64,000 nucleotides of DNA from positions 4,115,501 through 4,179,500 of the forward strand of contig NZ_VIWT01000001.1 in assembly GCF_007829815.1 (NCBI RefSeq). Reading direction: 5' to 3'. The DNA comes from Kitasatospora viridis. Lineage in GTDB: Bacteria > Actinomycetota > Actinomycetes > Streptomycetales > Streptomycetaceae. A model generated the notes under the pieces. It was given only the letters and a program-made list of their open reading frames with translations. It ran no database searches and was not told where the DNA came from. This document shows, piece by piece, positions 57,453 through 64,000 of the stretch; position 1 is the stretch's first letter, and the number at the start of each line of letters is the position of its first letter. The position numbers and the translations under genes were made by a program.

Positions 57453-57657
57453 CGTCCACCTCCGGGAAGAACTTCATCATGCGCTTCGGGAACTCGATCA
57501 CATCCTCATGATCGGGCAGGTCGAGCTGTGACCTGCGCTCAGGGTCCAGCACTTTCCAGCCCTGGATGAGGTAGTTGTCGGTCTCGTCGTCGTAGTACAG
57601 AGTGGGCGACTTGCCCTCCGGGCTCTCCGGGTCCTGTCCAAGCTTGTGCAGTGCCAT
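57445..57657 (-). CDS. Small acidic protein, first gene of the XRE operon
   Basis: 70 aa, acidic, with SPTLYYDDETDNYLIQGWKV and LDPERRSQLDLPDHEDVIEF. The layout matches small proteins seen next to DUF6879 genes. ATG 57657 has GGAGG 5-6 nt upstream. The operator-like palindrome is about 70 bp before it. Confidence 0.7.
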   Translation of the reverse strand: MALHKLGQDPESPEGKSPTLYYDDETDNYLIQGWKVLDPERRSQLDLPDHEDVIEFPKRMMKFFPEVDGG

Positions 57658-57726
57658 CCTGGCCTCCGATCAAGGGACTTGGCGATCTCTGTGTTCAGGC
57701 TTGCACGTTAAGCGACTGGACCGCCA

Positions 57727-57744
57727 GAAGTTTGCGAGAACTTG
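57727..57744. promoter_or_regulatory. Operator-like palindrome 1 (regulator operon)
   Basis: GAAGTTTGCGAGAACTTG, with AAGTT/AACTT arms around TGCGAG. It lies between the leftward XRE operon and the rightward 57788 gene and resembles the palindrome at 56047. Confidence 0.6.
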
Positions 57745-57787
57745 CGCCCCAGCGTGCTATCGAACATGTGAGCGATATGCTGGCTGC

Positions 57788-58081
57788 GTGTACGCCCCGA
57801 CTTGCCCTGCCGACGCGCTCCCGGCCGACCGCGCCGAGATGGACGGCCCCGGGCTGCACCCGTACCGGGCCGCGTGGCAGATCGTGATCGTGCACGTCGA
57901 GGGCAGATGGCAGCCGGCGCTACTGACCGCCTGGAAGCGCCTTCCGTCCGGGTGGGTCGCCCATGTCCGCTGGCGGACGACCCGCAACCCCGGCGACGGC
58001 TGGGCGTGGCTCCGCCACGACCCCGCCACCATCCAGCCCCTCACCGCAGCCGGCCTCGACGCCGCAGACCTCGGCGCGTAG
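57788..58081 (+). CDS. Hypothetical small protein
   Basis: 97 aa, Trp/Pro-rich, soluble: YRAAWQIVIVHVEGRWQPAL and WVAHVRWRTTRNPGDGWAWL form probable beta-strands. GTG 57788 lacks a good ribosome-binding site. It is divergent from the XRE operon across the palindrome at 57727. Not recognised. Confidence 0.5.
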   Translation: MYAPTCPADALPADRAEMDGPGLHPYRAAWQIVIVHVEGRWQPALLTAWKRLPSGWVAHVRWRTTRNPGDGWAWLRHDPATIQPLTAAGLDAADLGA

Positions 58082-58119
58082 CCCCCCGATCGTCCGACCC
58101 GCACCCTAGGATCCCGACC

Positions 58120-58437
58120 GTGCCCGACGCCCTCCCCATCCCGCCCGACCTCGTCCAGCTCCAGCGCACCCGGATCGCCGCCGAGACCGCGGTCGCCGAG
58201 TACATCAGCCGCGTGGACGCCCAGCGACGCGAGCTCCACCCTGACCCCGAACAGGCCCTGGAGCGAGCTGCCTGGAGCGAGGACGAGTCCGCCGAGCTGG
58301 GTCGACTCCGCGCTGAGCGGGACGAGTTCGGTCGCGCTGTCCGCCAGCACCCCGTCCTGGTCCAAGCTCGCGAGCAGGGGGTTCTTTGGCCGACCTGGGA
58401 TGCGCTCCAGGACGCCACGCGGGCCTCCGCCAGCTGA
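58120..58437 (+). CDS. Hypothetical coiled-coil protein
   Basis: 105 aa, helical, with heptad-like stretches (QLQRTRIAAETAVAEYISRV; LGRLRAERDEFGRAVRQ). The start is GTG 58120 with AGGA about 9 nt upstream. 38 bp after the preceding gene on the same strand. Not recognised. Confidence 0.55.
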   Translation: MPDALPIPPDLVQLQRTRIAAETAVAEYISRVDAQRRELHPDPEQALERAAWSEDESAELGRLRAERDEFGRAVRQHPVLVQAREQGVLWPTWDALQDATRASAS

Positions 58438-58625
58438 GAACGAGGAAGTGCCCCGCCGGCGCGAAGACGGAGGCGCGGGCACGTAGTCAGGTCGTTCAAG
58501 TTGGCGGCTGGACATCGAGTCGGGCCGCACGGTGAGTCGAGATGATCACGGATCAGCAACGTCGAACACGCCTCGCGCACACGTCAAGTACCGTCCGCAC
58601 GTCACCTCTGACGGAAGGACAGATT

Positions 58626-58994
58626 GTGAGCGGCTGCCGTGACTGCACCACCTGCACCCAGCCCGGCGCCGTCCGCGCCAGCATCAGCACCGCCATCGGC
58701 CTCATTCACATCAGCACCGCCGGCATCAGCTGGGTGGTGAAGCGTGCTGTCGCGAAGCACTGTCCCAACTGCCGCCACATGCTGAGCTCGCACCAGCAGC
58801 GCCCTGACCTGCCGGGCTGGCAGACGTCGGTGACAGGCGCACTACCGCAACAGCCCCACGGCCACCCGGCGCCGTCGCAGTGGGGACAGCCGCCCCGGCC
58901 CGGCGCCCAGCAGCCGGCACCCTGGCCGCCCCAGCAACAGACCGGCCAGCCGCCGCAGGGTACCGAGCCGCCATCCTGGCCGCCCACCCGCTGA
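58626..58994 (+). CDS. Small Cys-rich (zinc-ribbon-like) protein with Pro/Gln tail
   Basis: 122 aa. CRDCTTC near the N-terminus and CPNCRH at about 48-53 form a likely zinc site; the C-terminal half is Pro/Gln-rich and probably disordered. Similar short zinc-ribbon proteins are common in streptomycete mobile elements. The start is GTG 58626, with GGAAGGA 7 nt upstream. Confidence 0.6.
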   Translation: MSGCRDCTTCTQPGAVRASISTAIGLIHISTAGISWVVKRAVAKHCPNCRHMLSSHQQRPDLPGWQTSVTGALPQQPHGHPAPSQWGQPPRPGAQQPAPWPPQQQTGQPPQGTEPPSWPPTR

Positions 58995-59004
58995 GCATGA
59001 CGAA

Positions 59005-59038
59005 GCGCCCCCGCGCGGCCGTAGCCGTGCGGGGGCGC
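59005..59038. terminator. Hairpin between cargo and lysis genes
   Basis: 15-bp stem with one mismatch (59005-59019 with 59024-59038) and CGTA loop. Positioned to end the rightward small-gene unit and the leftward lysis transcript. Confidence 0.7.
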
Positions 59039-59044
59039 GGTGGT

Positions 59045-59371
59045 TCAGTGATGCAGAAGCGAGGCCGCGGCGATGACGAGGGCGCCGACACCAGTAAGGG
59101 CGCCGATCGCCGGGAGGGGCCAGCGGCGTGCCTCCAGGCGATTGACGCGGCCGCCGAGGTCGCCAGCAGCGGACTGGGCCCGCTCCAGTTCCGTCAGCCG
59201 GCGGTCCTGGTCCACGAGTTCGGCGCGCTGGTGGCCGAGGGCCCGGTCGGTCTGGTCGGACCGCTGCACCAGCAGTGCCAGGCCGCCCTCGATCTTGGCG
59301 AACCCCTCGCCGAGTTGGCCCCGGATCCGCTCCAACTCCAGCGCGGTCGCCGGATCCGGGGCCTCGGTCAC
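59045..59371 (-). CDS. Phage coiled-coil/membrane protein (lysis accessory)
   Basis: 108 aa. A helical coiled coil (about 10-80) followed by one hydrophobic segment near the C-terminus (LPAIGALTGVGALVIAAASL). This architecture is common next to holins in actinophage lysis cassettes. The start is GTG 59371, which overlaps the holin-candidate stop by 4 bp. Function as holin partner or tape-measure-independent scaffold is inferred only. Confidence 0.55.
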   Translation of the reverse strand: MTEAPDPATALELERIRGQLGEGFAKIEGGLALLVQRSDQTDRALGHQRAELVDQDRRLTELERAQSAAGDLGGRVNRLEARRWPLPAIGALTGVGALVIAAASLLHH

Positions 59372-59736
59372 GCCGCGCCGCCGGGGCCCGAACCGTCCAC
59401 GATCGGCGCGGAGCCCGGTGCCGGGTCGGCAACGACCGGCGGCACCAGGGTGACCGGCGCGGGCGCCGGAGCCGGCACCGCCGGGGCGATCAGGTGCAGC
59501 CGCTCGGCCAGCGCCCGCGCCAGCGGACCCCAGCCGGCCACCGGCACCACCTGCCGGTACACGGTCTCCGCGATGCCGACGGCCGCCGCGGTGAGCGCGG
59601 TTCGGTCGAGGTGGCCGGTGCCGAGGGCGGTCAGCTGGGCGCCGGCGGCCAGCGCGGTGATCCGCGCCAGCCGGCCGACCTGCTGCTGCAGGTACGCGCT
59701 GCCCAGCTCGGCGCGCAGGTCAGTGATCAGGGACAT
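59368..59736 (-). CDS. Holin candidate
   Basis: 122 aa. Weakly hydrophobic helices in the N-terminal half (about 22-75) and an Ala/Pro-rich C-terminal tail. It sits between the endolysin gene and the coiled-coil/TM gene, where a holin is expected; the membrane segments are not strong, so the call rests on position. Confidence 0.45.
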   Translation of the reverse strand: MSLITDLRAELGSAYLQQQVGRLARITALAAGAQLTALGTGHLDRTALTAAAVGIAETVYRQVVPVAGWGPLARALAERLHLIAPAVPAPAPAPVTLVPPVVADPAPGSAPIVDGSGPGGAA

Positions 59737-59786
59737 GAGTTCTCCAGTCAGTACGGGTTGGGTTGAGGGGGCGGTGGTCGGTTGGC

Positions 59787-60530
59787 TCAGCTGACCGGGC
59801 GTCGCCAGGTGGCGTCCCAGGTGGCCGGGCCGACCACGCCGTCCACGGCCAGCGGCCAGCCGTGGGCGGTGGAGTCCTGCTGGAACTGTCGGCAGATCGA
59901 GTCGGACTGCTGGCCGTACCAGCCGTCCACGGCGATCGACCAGCCGCGGTCGTGCATGTGCTGCTGCCAGGTGCGGACGTTGTCGTCGTGCTCCATCGAG
60001 CTCTGCAGGCGTAGGTACTCGCCGGGCCATTCCGGGCCGCCCGGGAGCGGAGCGGGCGCCAGCGCGGGCACCGCAGAGGCGTACGGCGGCCGGCCGTAGC
60101 CCACGATCACGTTGGCGCCGCGCACCCGGCGGGCGCAGACGTCGCCGGTGTTGCCCTCGATGGTCAGGGCGTAGGCACCGCTGGTGCCGGTCACAACGCC
60201 CACGTGCTCGATGCCAGCAACGGTGAGGTTGCCCTCCCAGTTGAAGAACGCGATGTCCCCGGCCTGGATACCGTCGATGCCGCTGTGCCACTGGCCGGCG
60301 TCGGCGAATGCCTGGGCGTGGGCGACGGTGTAGGCGTAGTCCTGACTGCTCGGGCACACGGCGGCGAAGTTGCCGGACTGGCGGGCCCACTCGGTGACGG
60401 CTTCGTCGCACCAGGGCGCGGCGGCGTACTCCTGGCCCTCGCGGCTGGCGTAGTCGTTGGTGAGCGCGTTGGGGCGTCCGGACAGGCCGAGGGACTGCTC
60501 GGCGGTCTGGATCATCGAGTCGAGGCTCAT
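59787..60530 (-). CDS. Endolysin: CHAP amidase plus peptidoglycan-binding domain
   Basis: 247 aa. The CHAP-type catalytic domain (about 15-155) has Cys41 (APWCDEAV) and His109 (IEHVGVV). A C-terminal PG_binding_1 domain (about 170-247) contains DGWYGQQSDSICRQFQQD and DGVVGPATW. It cleaves peptidoglycan for host lysis. ATG 60530 overlaps the small upstream gene by 4 bp. No export signal, so it relies on a holin. Confidence 0.88.
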   Translation of the reverse strand: MSLDSMIQTAEQSLGLSGRPNALTNDYASREGQEYAAAPWCDEAVTEWARQSGNFAAVCPSSQDYAYTVAHAQAFADAGQWHSGIDGIQAGDIAFFNWEGNLTVAGIEHVGVVTGTSGAYALTIEGNTGDVCARRVRGANVIVGYGRPPYASAVPALAPAPLPGGPEWPGEYLRLQSSMEHDDNVRTWQQHMHDRGWSIAVDGWYGQQSDSICRQFQQDSTAHGWPLAVDGVVGPATWDATWRRPVS

Positions 60531-60700
60531 GCGGTGGTCTCCTCGGTGGTGGTCGGGGCGCCGTAGACGCCGCGGGCATCCGGGGCGCCGAACTCGGCGT
60601 GCAGGATCGCCTGCTCGTCGGGGGTGGTCGGGCCGTTGCCGGTGTCGCGCAGCAGCTGGTACTGCGGCACGTCGGGAGTGGCCGGGGGCGGGGTGGTCAT
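60527..60700 (-). CDS. Small protein before the endolysin
   Basis: 57 aa: MTTPPPATPDVPQYQLL..., with a short DEQAILHAEFGAPDARGVYG segment. AGGAG 6 nt upstream of ATG 60700 and a 4-bp overlap with the endolysin start show it is translated and coupled. Not recognised. Confidence 0.6.
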   Translation of the reverse strand: MTTPPPATPDVPQYQLLRDTGNGPTTPDEQAILHAEFGAPDARGVYGAPTTTEETTA

Positions 60701-60797
60701 GAGGTCTCCTGAATCTGCTGAACTTGGTTGCGTGGTGCGTGAATTGTGGTGATGGCGTCCGGGGGCGGTGTAGCGTCGGCCGGAGCCGATAGGGGGC

Positions 60798-61322
60798 ATG
60801 ATGAAGATCCGCAGGGCATGGGTGGCTGTAGCGGCAGTGGCGGTCGTTGCCGGGGGGAGCGCCACCGCGGTGGCGCTCAGCGCGCCGGCTGGCGGCAGCA
60901 GGACGACGGTGGTTCAGGTGGGTGACCAGGTCGCCAGTCCGGCGCCGTCCGACAGCGCGACCGCGACGGCCTCTGCGAGCACCAGCACGTCACCGACCGC
61001 CGCACCGACGGCCCAGACGCCGACCTCGGCTGCAGCTGCCGCGCCGAAGCCGACGGCCAGCCAGAGCCCGACGAGGGGAACGAAGTTGACCAGTCCGACC
61101 GCGCCGGCCGACAGCCCGACGCCGCCCAGCGCCTCCCCGCCCGCGCAGACGCCCGACGGGCCGCCCGGCGCGGTGGCCGGCCAGCACAACGGGGGCACCG
61201 GAACGGTGGACAACGGCCCGTACCCGAGCCGCGCGGCCGACCCCAGCAGTGCTCCGGGCGCGCCGAACGGTGGGATGCGGCCGACATTCGCCGACCCGAC
61301 ACCGAGCGCGAGTTCGTCCTGA
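60798..61322 (+). CDS. Exported Ser/Thr/Pro/Ala-rich protein, opposite to phage genes
   Basis: 174 aa (or 173 from ATG 60801, which has AGGGGG at a better distance). MKIRRAWVAVAAVAVVAGGS is a signal sequence. The rest is low-complexity Ser/Thr/Pro/Ala with no domain. It is on the plus strand while surrounding lysis and tail genes are on the minus strand, so it has its own promoter and may be a moron-type cargo gene. Not recognised. Confidence 0.55.
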   Translation: MMKIRRAWVAVAAVAVVAGGSATAVALSAPAGGSRTTVVQVGDQVASPAPSDSATATASASTSTSPTAAPTAQTPTSAAAAAPKPTASQSPTRGTKLTSPTAPADSPTPPSASPPAQTPDGPPGAVAGQHNGGTGTVDNGPYPSRAADPSSAPGAPNGGMRPTFADPTPSASSS

Positions 61323-62057
61323 TCAGGACTGCACGCCGTACGTGGACAGGCCCTTGACGCCGATCGTGCCGGAGCCCGAGGTCGTGCGAGCCTGCCAGTG
61401 CAGGTACATGCGCTGCTGGTAGGCACCGCCGACCGCGCCCTGGAGCCTGCCGTAGGTGAACGCGCCCGCAGGGCAGGCCACGGTTGGGCCGATCTGGATT
61501 CCAGAGTCGTCAACGAGCTGGATCTCGCCAGCAGTTGAGCTATCTGAGCAGCGCACGAGGTAGTTGGCCTCCACCTTCGGGTGCTGCTTGATCCACGGCA
61601 GATGCATCACGGTGGCGAAGGTGGCACCGCTGGTGGTGTAGGCCGGGTACTCGGTGGCGCCGAACCAGCCGGACGCGTCGATGTACGGCGCTGCGAGGCC
61701 GCCCGCTACCAGGTCCTCGGCGAAGAGCCCGTTGCCGAGGTGGTCCCAGATCGTCACGGGCTGTACGCCGCTGCCGGCGCCGGTCCACACCGTCAGCGCG
61801 ACGCTGCCGTCCTCCCGCCGCACGATGAGGCCCTGCTGGTCGCTCCCGTCCGGGTGGCTCGGAGTCTGCTTGCCGATGTAGAGGATCTGCTGGCCGGCCG
61901 GGGTGGTGACGATCAGCCGGCCGCCCTGGCCGATGCTGACGTCCCCGCCGAGGATCTGGGTGAGCGCGGGCCGGATCTGGGCGCGGCCGGTCAGCTGGCG
62001 CAGCTGGTCCTCGATGGTGCTGATCCGGTCGAGGATCGTCTGCGGAACTTCGGGCAT
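61323..62057 (-). CDS. Phage baseplate/tail protein (fibre or tip-like)
   Basis: 244 aa. N-terminal helix (TILDRISTIEDQLRQLTGRA), then a beta-rich region with IVTTPAGQQILYIGKQTP and a C-terminal jelly-roll-like part. This resembles actinophage minor tail or fibre-like proteins. Its start overlaps the preceding stop by 1 bp. The exact role is not assignable. Confidence 0.6.
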   Translation of the reverse strand: MPEVPQTILDRISTIEDQLRQLTGRAQIRPALTQILGGDVSIGQGGRLIVTTPAGQQILYIGKQTPSHPDGSDQQGLIVRREDGSVALTVWTGAGSGVQPVTIWDHLGNGLFAEDLVAGGLAAPYIDASGWFGATEYPAYTTSGATFATVMHLPWIKQHPKVEANYLVRCSDSSTAGEIQLVDDSGIQIGPTVACPAGAFTYGRLQGAVGGAYQQRMYLHWQARTTSGSGTIGVKGLSTYGVQS

Positions 62058-63157
62058 CAGATGGCCTCCAGGTAGAGGTCGGTGCTCTCCGGCCGGCCGC
62101 GTTCCTCGGGGGTGACCTTGTAGCCGACGAGCCGGTAGCGGGCCGTCCACCCCGCCGGAGACCAAACGGGGTCCAGCACGTTGAGGCGGATCGTGGAGCC
62201 GAGCGGCGGCAGGGCACCACCACCGGTGAGCACCCGCACGGTCGGGATGATGATCGGCCGGACCGCGCGGGCAAGGTCGGCGGCAGCGTGCTGGTCGAGG
62301 TCGCTCTGCACCGAAACGGTGCTGTAGTCGCTGGAGCCGTCCAGGCGCGGCCAGCCCGCGGCGTAGTCGGCCGGGGTGGTCAGCGGCCCGGACACGAGCG
62401 GGTAGGAGACCCCGGCGATGTTGGCGTTGATCGTTGCGCCGCGGCTGGTCCAGGCGTTGGCCTGGGCTGTGGCGTCCTGCGGCAGGCTGAGGGCAGTAAT
62501 CGGGCCGGGGCTGGTAAGGACCACGTCGCTCGACCCGGCGGTGATCTTGGGGTAGCCGAGCTGCAGGGCCTTGTGGCGCGCGCCGGTGCCATCCCGGTAG
62601 CAGTTGATCCGCCACTCGAATCCGCCCTGCATGGCGGCCAGCTGGTCGATGAGCTGACCGACCCACGGCAGGTCGTACGACAGGTAGGTGGCGTTGCGGA
62701 GCGTCCCGGACGTGAGGGTGTAGTCGATCTCCACGCCGATGTTCCCACCAGTCCGCCCCTGGCAGTAGGCGATCAGGCCGCGTGCGATGTCCAACTGGTC
62801 CACAGCTGTAGATACCTGGGTGTCGGTCAGCTGCTGGTGTGCACGGAAGTACGATTCGACACCGGCGGCCTGGATCGGGAGCGTCCACCGGCCGCGCTCG
62901 TCCCGGGTCGGGGTGGCGGTCCACAGGATCCCGCCCCAGACGATGTCCATGCCGCGCTGCAGCCACAGCATCGTGCGACCAGGAAGCAGCGCCGCCTGGG
63001 CCCGGGCGGCCATCGCCGCATCCGGAATCGGCACCGTGCCGGCCAGCGAGCCGGTCTTGCCGATGTAGTCATCGAAGCTGAGGCCGCTGATTGGGATGCG
63101 GTCCATGAGCTGGTCGGATCGCAGGTCGCAGACCAGCAGCTGATCGGTCTGGGCCAC
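62057..63157 (-). CDS. Phage tail/baseplate hub-like protein (ReqiPepy6 Gp37-like)
   Basis: 366 aa, GTG start at 63157. DRIPISGLSFDDYIGKTGSL and MLWLQRGMDIVWGGILWTATP near the N-terminus, WRINCYRDGTGARHKALQLGYP in the middle and RYRLVGYKVTPEERGRP at the end match siphophage Gp37-like baseplate proteins of actinophages. Begins 1 bp after the stop of the upstream gene. Confidence 0.65.
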   Translation of the reverse strand: MAQTDQLLVCDLRSDQLMDRIPISGLSFDDYIGKTGSLAGTVPIPDAAMAARAQAALLPGRTMLWLQRGMDIVWGGILWTATPTRDERGRWTLPIQAAGVESYFRAHQQLTDTQVSTAVDQLDIARGLIAYCQGRTGGNIGVEIDYTLTSGTLRNATYLSYDLPWVGQLIDQLAAMQGGFEWRINCYRDGTGARHKALQLGYPKITAGSSDVVLTSPGPITALSLPQDATAQANAWTSRGATINANIAGVSYPLVSGPLTTPADYAAGWPRLDGSSDYSTVSVQSDLDQHAAADLARAVRPIIIPTVRVLTGGGALPPLGSTIRLNVLDPVWSPAGWTARYRLVGYKVTPEERGRPESTDLYLEAI

Positions 63158-63158
63158 G

Positions 63159-64000
63159 TCAGACCACCCGGTCCAGCAGCAGGTACGACGCGGCTTTCAT
63201 CAGCGTTCCCGTGCCGTCGGAAGCACCTTGCGCCCACTGCACTCCGAAGCTTCCGGCCGTGCTGGAGGTGACCAGCAGGCCGTTGATCAGCGCCGTGTTG
63301 GTCGATCCGGCTCCGCGGCCGCCGAATACCTGGGCGTCCGTGATGGCAGCACGCCCGGTGATGACGGTCCCGACCGCGCTGGTGCCGGTGGAGTCCTGAG
63401 CGGTTGCCACCCAGTCGAACGTCGCCCCGGACGGCCCGACGAACTGCACCTTGATGTCGCCCGTAGTGCTCGCCTGGAACCCGAGGACACCGGTCACGGT
63501 GTAGACGGCGTTCGCCGCCACGTTCACGGTCAGCGCACTGTCTGCGGCAAGGGTGGTGTTGTTGGTCACCGCGGCGGAGTCGGCGGTACGGCGCGCGAGC
63601 AGGTAGCCGCCCGCGCCGGTGGCGTTCAAGGAACCGTTGACCTGCATCGCCCCAGCGCCAGAGCGAGAGAGGGAGACGTCGGAGCCGATGACGACCTGGC
63701 CGGCGGCGCCGAGGTACACCTTCGACTCCCAGGCGCTGCCGCTGTACCGCTCGATGTAGCCGTTGCCGTCCCGGTACTGGCCCGGGTAGGCGCCGACCGC
63801 AGCGCCGTCCGGGGTGATTCCGCCGACAGCCGCGGTGTAGGTGCGCCGGTCGGTCAGCGCGGTGCCCCAGCTGATCGGGCTGCCCGCGCTCGCGCCAGCC
63901 GGTACCGCGATGTCCCAGAGCCGCAGGTACGCCGTGCCGGTGGCCGGTGCGGCCGGCGCAAGCGGGGTGCTGGCTGCGGTGCCCTGGACGTAGACGACGG
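63159..64000 (-). CDS. Tail fibre or minor tail protein, 3' part (continues past right edge)
   Basis: Partial; about 280 residues visible and the frame is open to the edge. A GTG at 63719 is in frame, but the reading frame continues upstream without a stop (segments YLRLWDIAVPAG, ITPDGAAVGAYPGQYRDGNG, YIERYSGSAWESKVY), so 63719 is not the true start. Beta-rich, repetitive and Gly/Ala/Thr-rich, as in tail fibres. Confidence 0.7.
   Translation of the reverse strand, partial: VVYVQGTAASTPLAPAAPATGTAYLRLWDIAVPAGASAGSPISWGTALTDRRTYTAAVGGITPDGAAVGAYPGQYRDGNGYIERYSGSAWESKVYLGAAGQVVIGSDVSLSRSGAGAMQVNGSLNATGAGGYLLARRTADSAAVTNNTTLAADSALTVNVAANAVYTVTGVLGFQASTTGDIKVQFVGPSGATFDWVATAQDSTGTSAVGTVITGRAAITDAQVFGGRGAGSTNTALINGLLVTSSTAGSFGVQWAQGASDGTGTLMKAASYLLLDRVV

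Larger units (their letters stand above)
51563..64000. mobile_element. Left part of an integrated prophage-like element
   Basis: Bounded on the left by the displaced tRNA fragment. It contains a cargo region (51.6-58.4 kb), a lysis cassette (59.0-60.7 kb) and tail/baseplate genes (61.3 kb to the edge). The right end, the integrase and the head genes are not in the window. Whether it is an active phage, a defective prophage or a tailocin-like relic cannot be decided here. Confidence 0.75.

Overview
The window is high-GC DNA (roughly 70 % or more by eye) with GTG starts, 4-bp ATGA/GTGA overlaps, perfect GC-rich hairpin terminators and gene families typical of Streptomycetaceae (Streptomyces or Kitasatospora). 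It has two parts: chromosomal backbone (1 to about 51.56 kb) and the left end of an integrated prophage-like element (about 51.56 kb to the right edge).

Backbone. The left 14 kb holds mostly single genes: a DedA-like fragment, a Bcr/CflA drug exporter, a luciferase-like oxidoreductase, a PAS-GGDEF-EAL c-di-GMP enzyme, OsmC, VOC proteins, chorismate mutase, an EamA exporter, a bifunctional penicillin-binding protein, an orphan sensor kinase, a MarR/VOC pair and a DJ-1/PfpI protein. A leftward redox operon follows (14.3-19.3 kb: cytochrome b-like membrane protein, molybdopterin oxidoreductase, four-cluster ferredoxin, Rieske protein, small membrane protein). Next comes an oligopeptide ABC importer (20.3-26.4 kb) with its binding-protein gene divergent. 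Then LtrA, a pentapeptide-repeat protein, a Tat-exported phospholipase C, a MarR/SDR pair, a tricorn protease, a Na+/H+ antiporter and pgi. At 41.6-45.8 kb three overlapping genes encode a Cas4/AddB-like Fe-S nuclease, an unknown 521-aa protein and an SF1 helicase. A phosphatase, a TPR regulator, a spermidine synthase-like protein, a wall or membrane protein and a thioesterase close the backbone. Four identical tRNA-Lys(CTT) genes, each with its own promoter and terminator, are scattered between 12.4 and 40.3 kb, all on the minus strand.

Mobile element. At 51563-51589 lies a detached 3' end of a tRNA gene (probably tRNA-His, because the discriminator position is C), still followed by its terminator at 51527-51559. 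This is what remains when an element integrates into a tRNA 3' end, so the intact tRNA and probably the integrase should lie beyond 64000. Inside the element, after the att region, is cargo: a small secreted peptide divergent from a LuxR-type regulator, a small frameshifted gene, a 42-aa Pro/Cys peptide, a three-gene operon with a class I terpene synthase-like protein, and an XRE/DUF5753 regulator operon with a DUF6879-like gene. Two similar 18-bp palindromes lie upstream of the regulator operon and upstream of the terpene-synthase operon, suggesting one regulator controls both. To the right are phage lysis genes (coiled-coil/TM protein, holin candidate, CHAP endolysin) and tail/baseplate genes running off the edge.

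The most notable items are the terpene synthase-like cargo with its shared operator, the peptide/LuxR pair, the Fe-S nuclease/helicase operon and the dispersed tRNA-Lys quartet. All family names are from reading the sequence; no database search was run.
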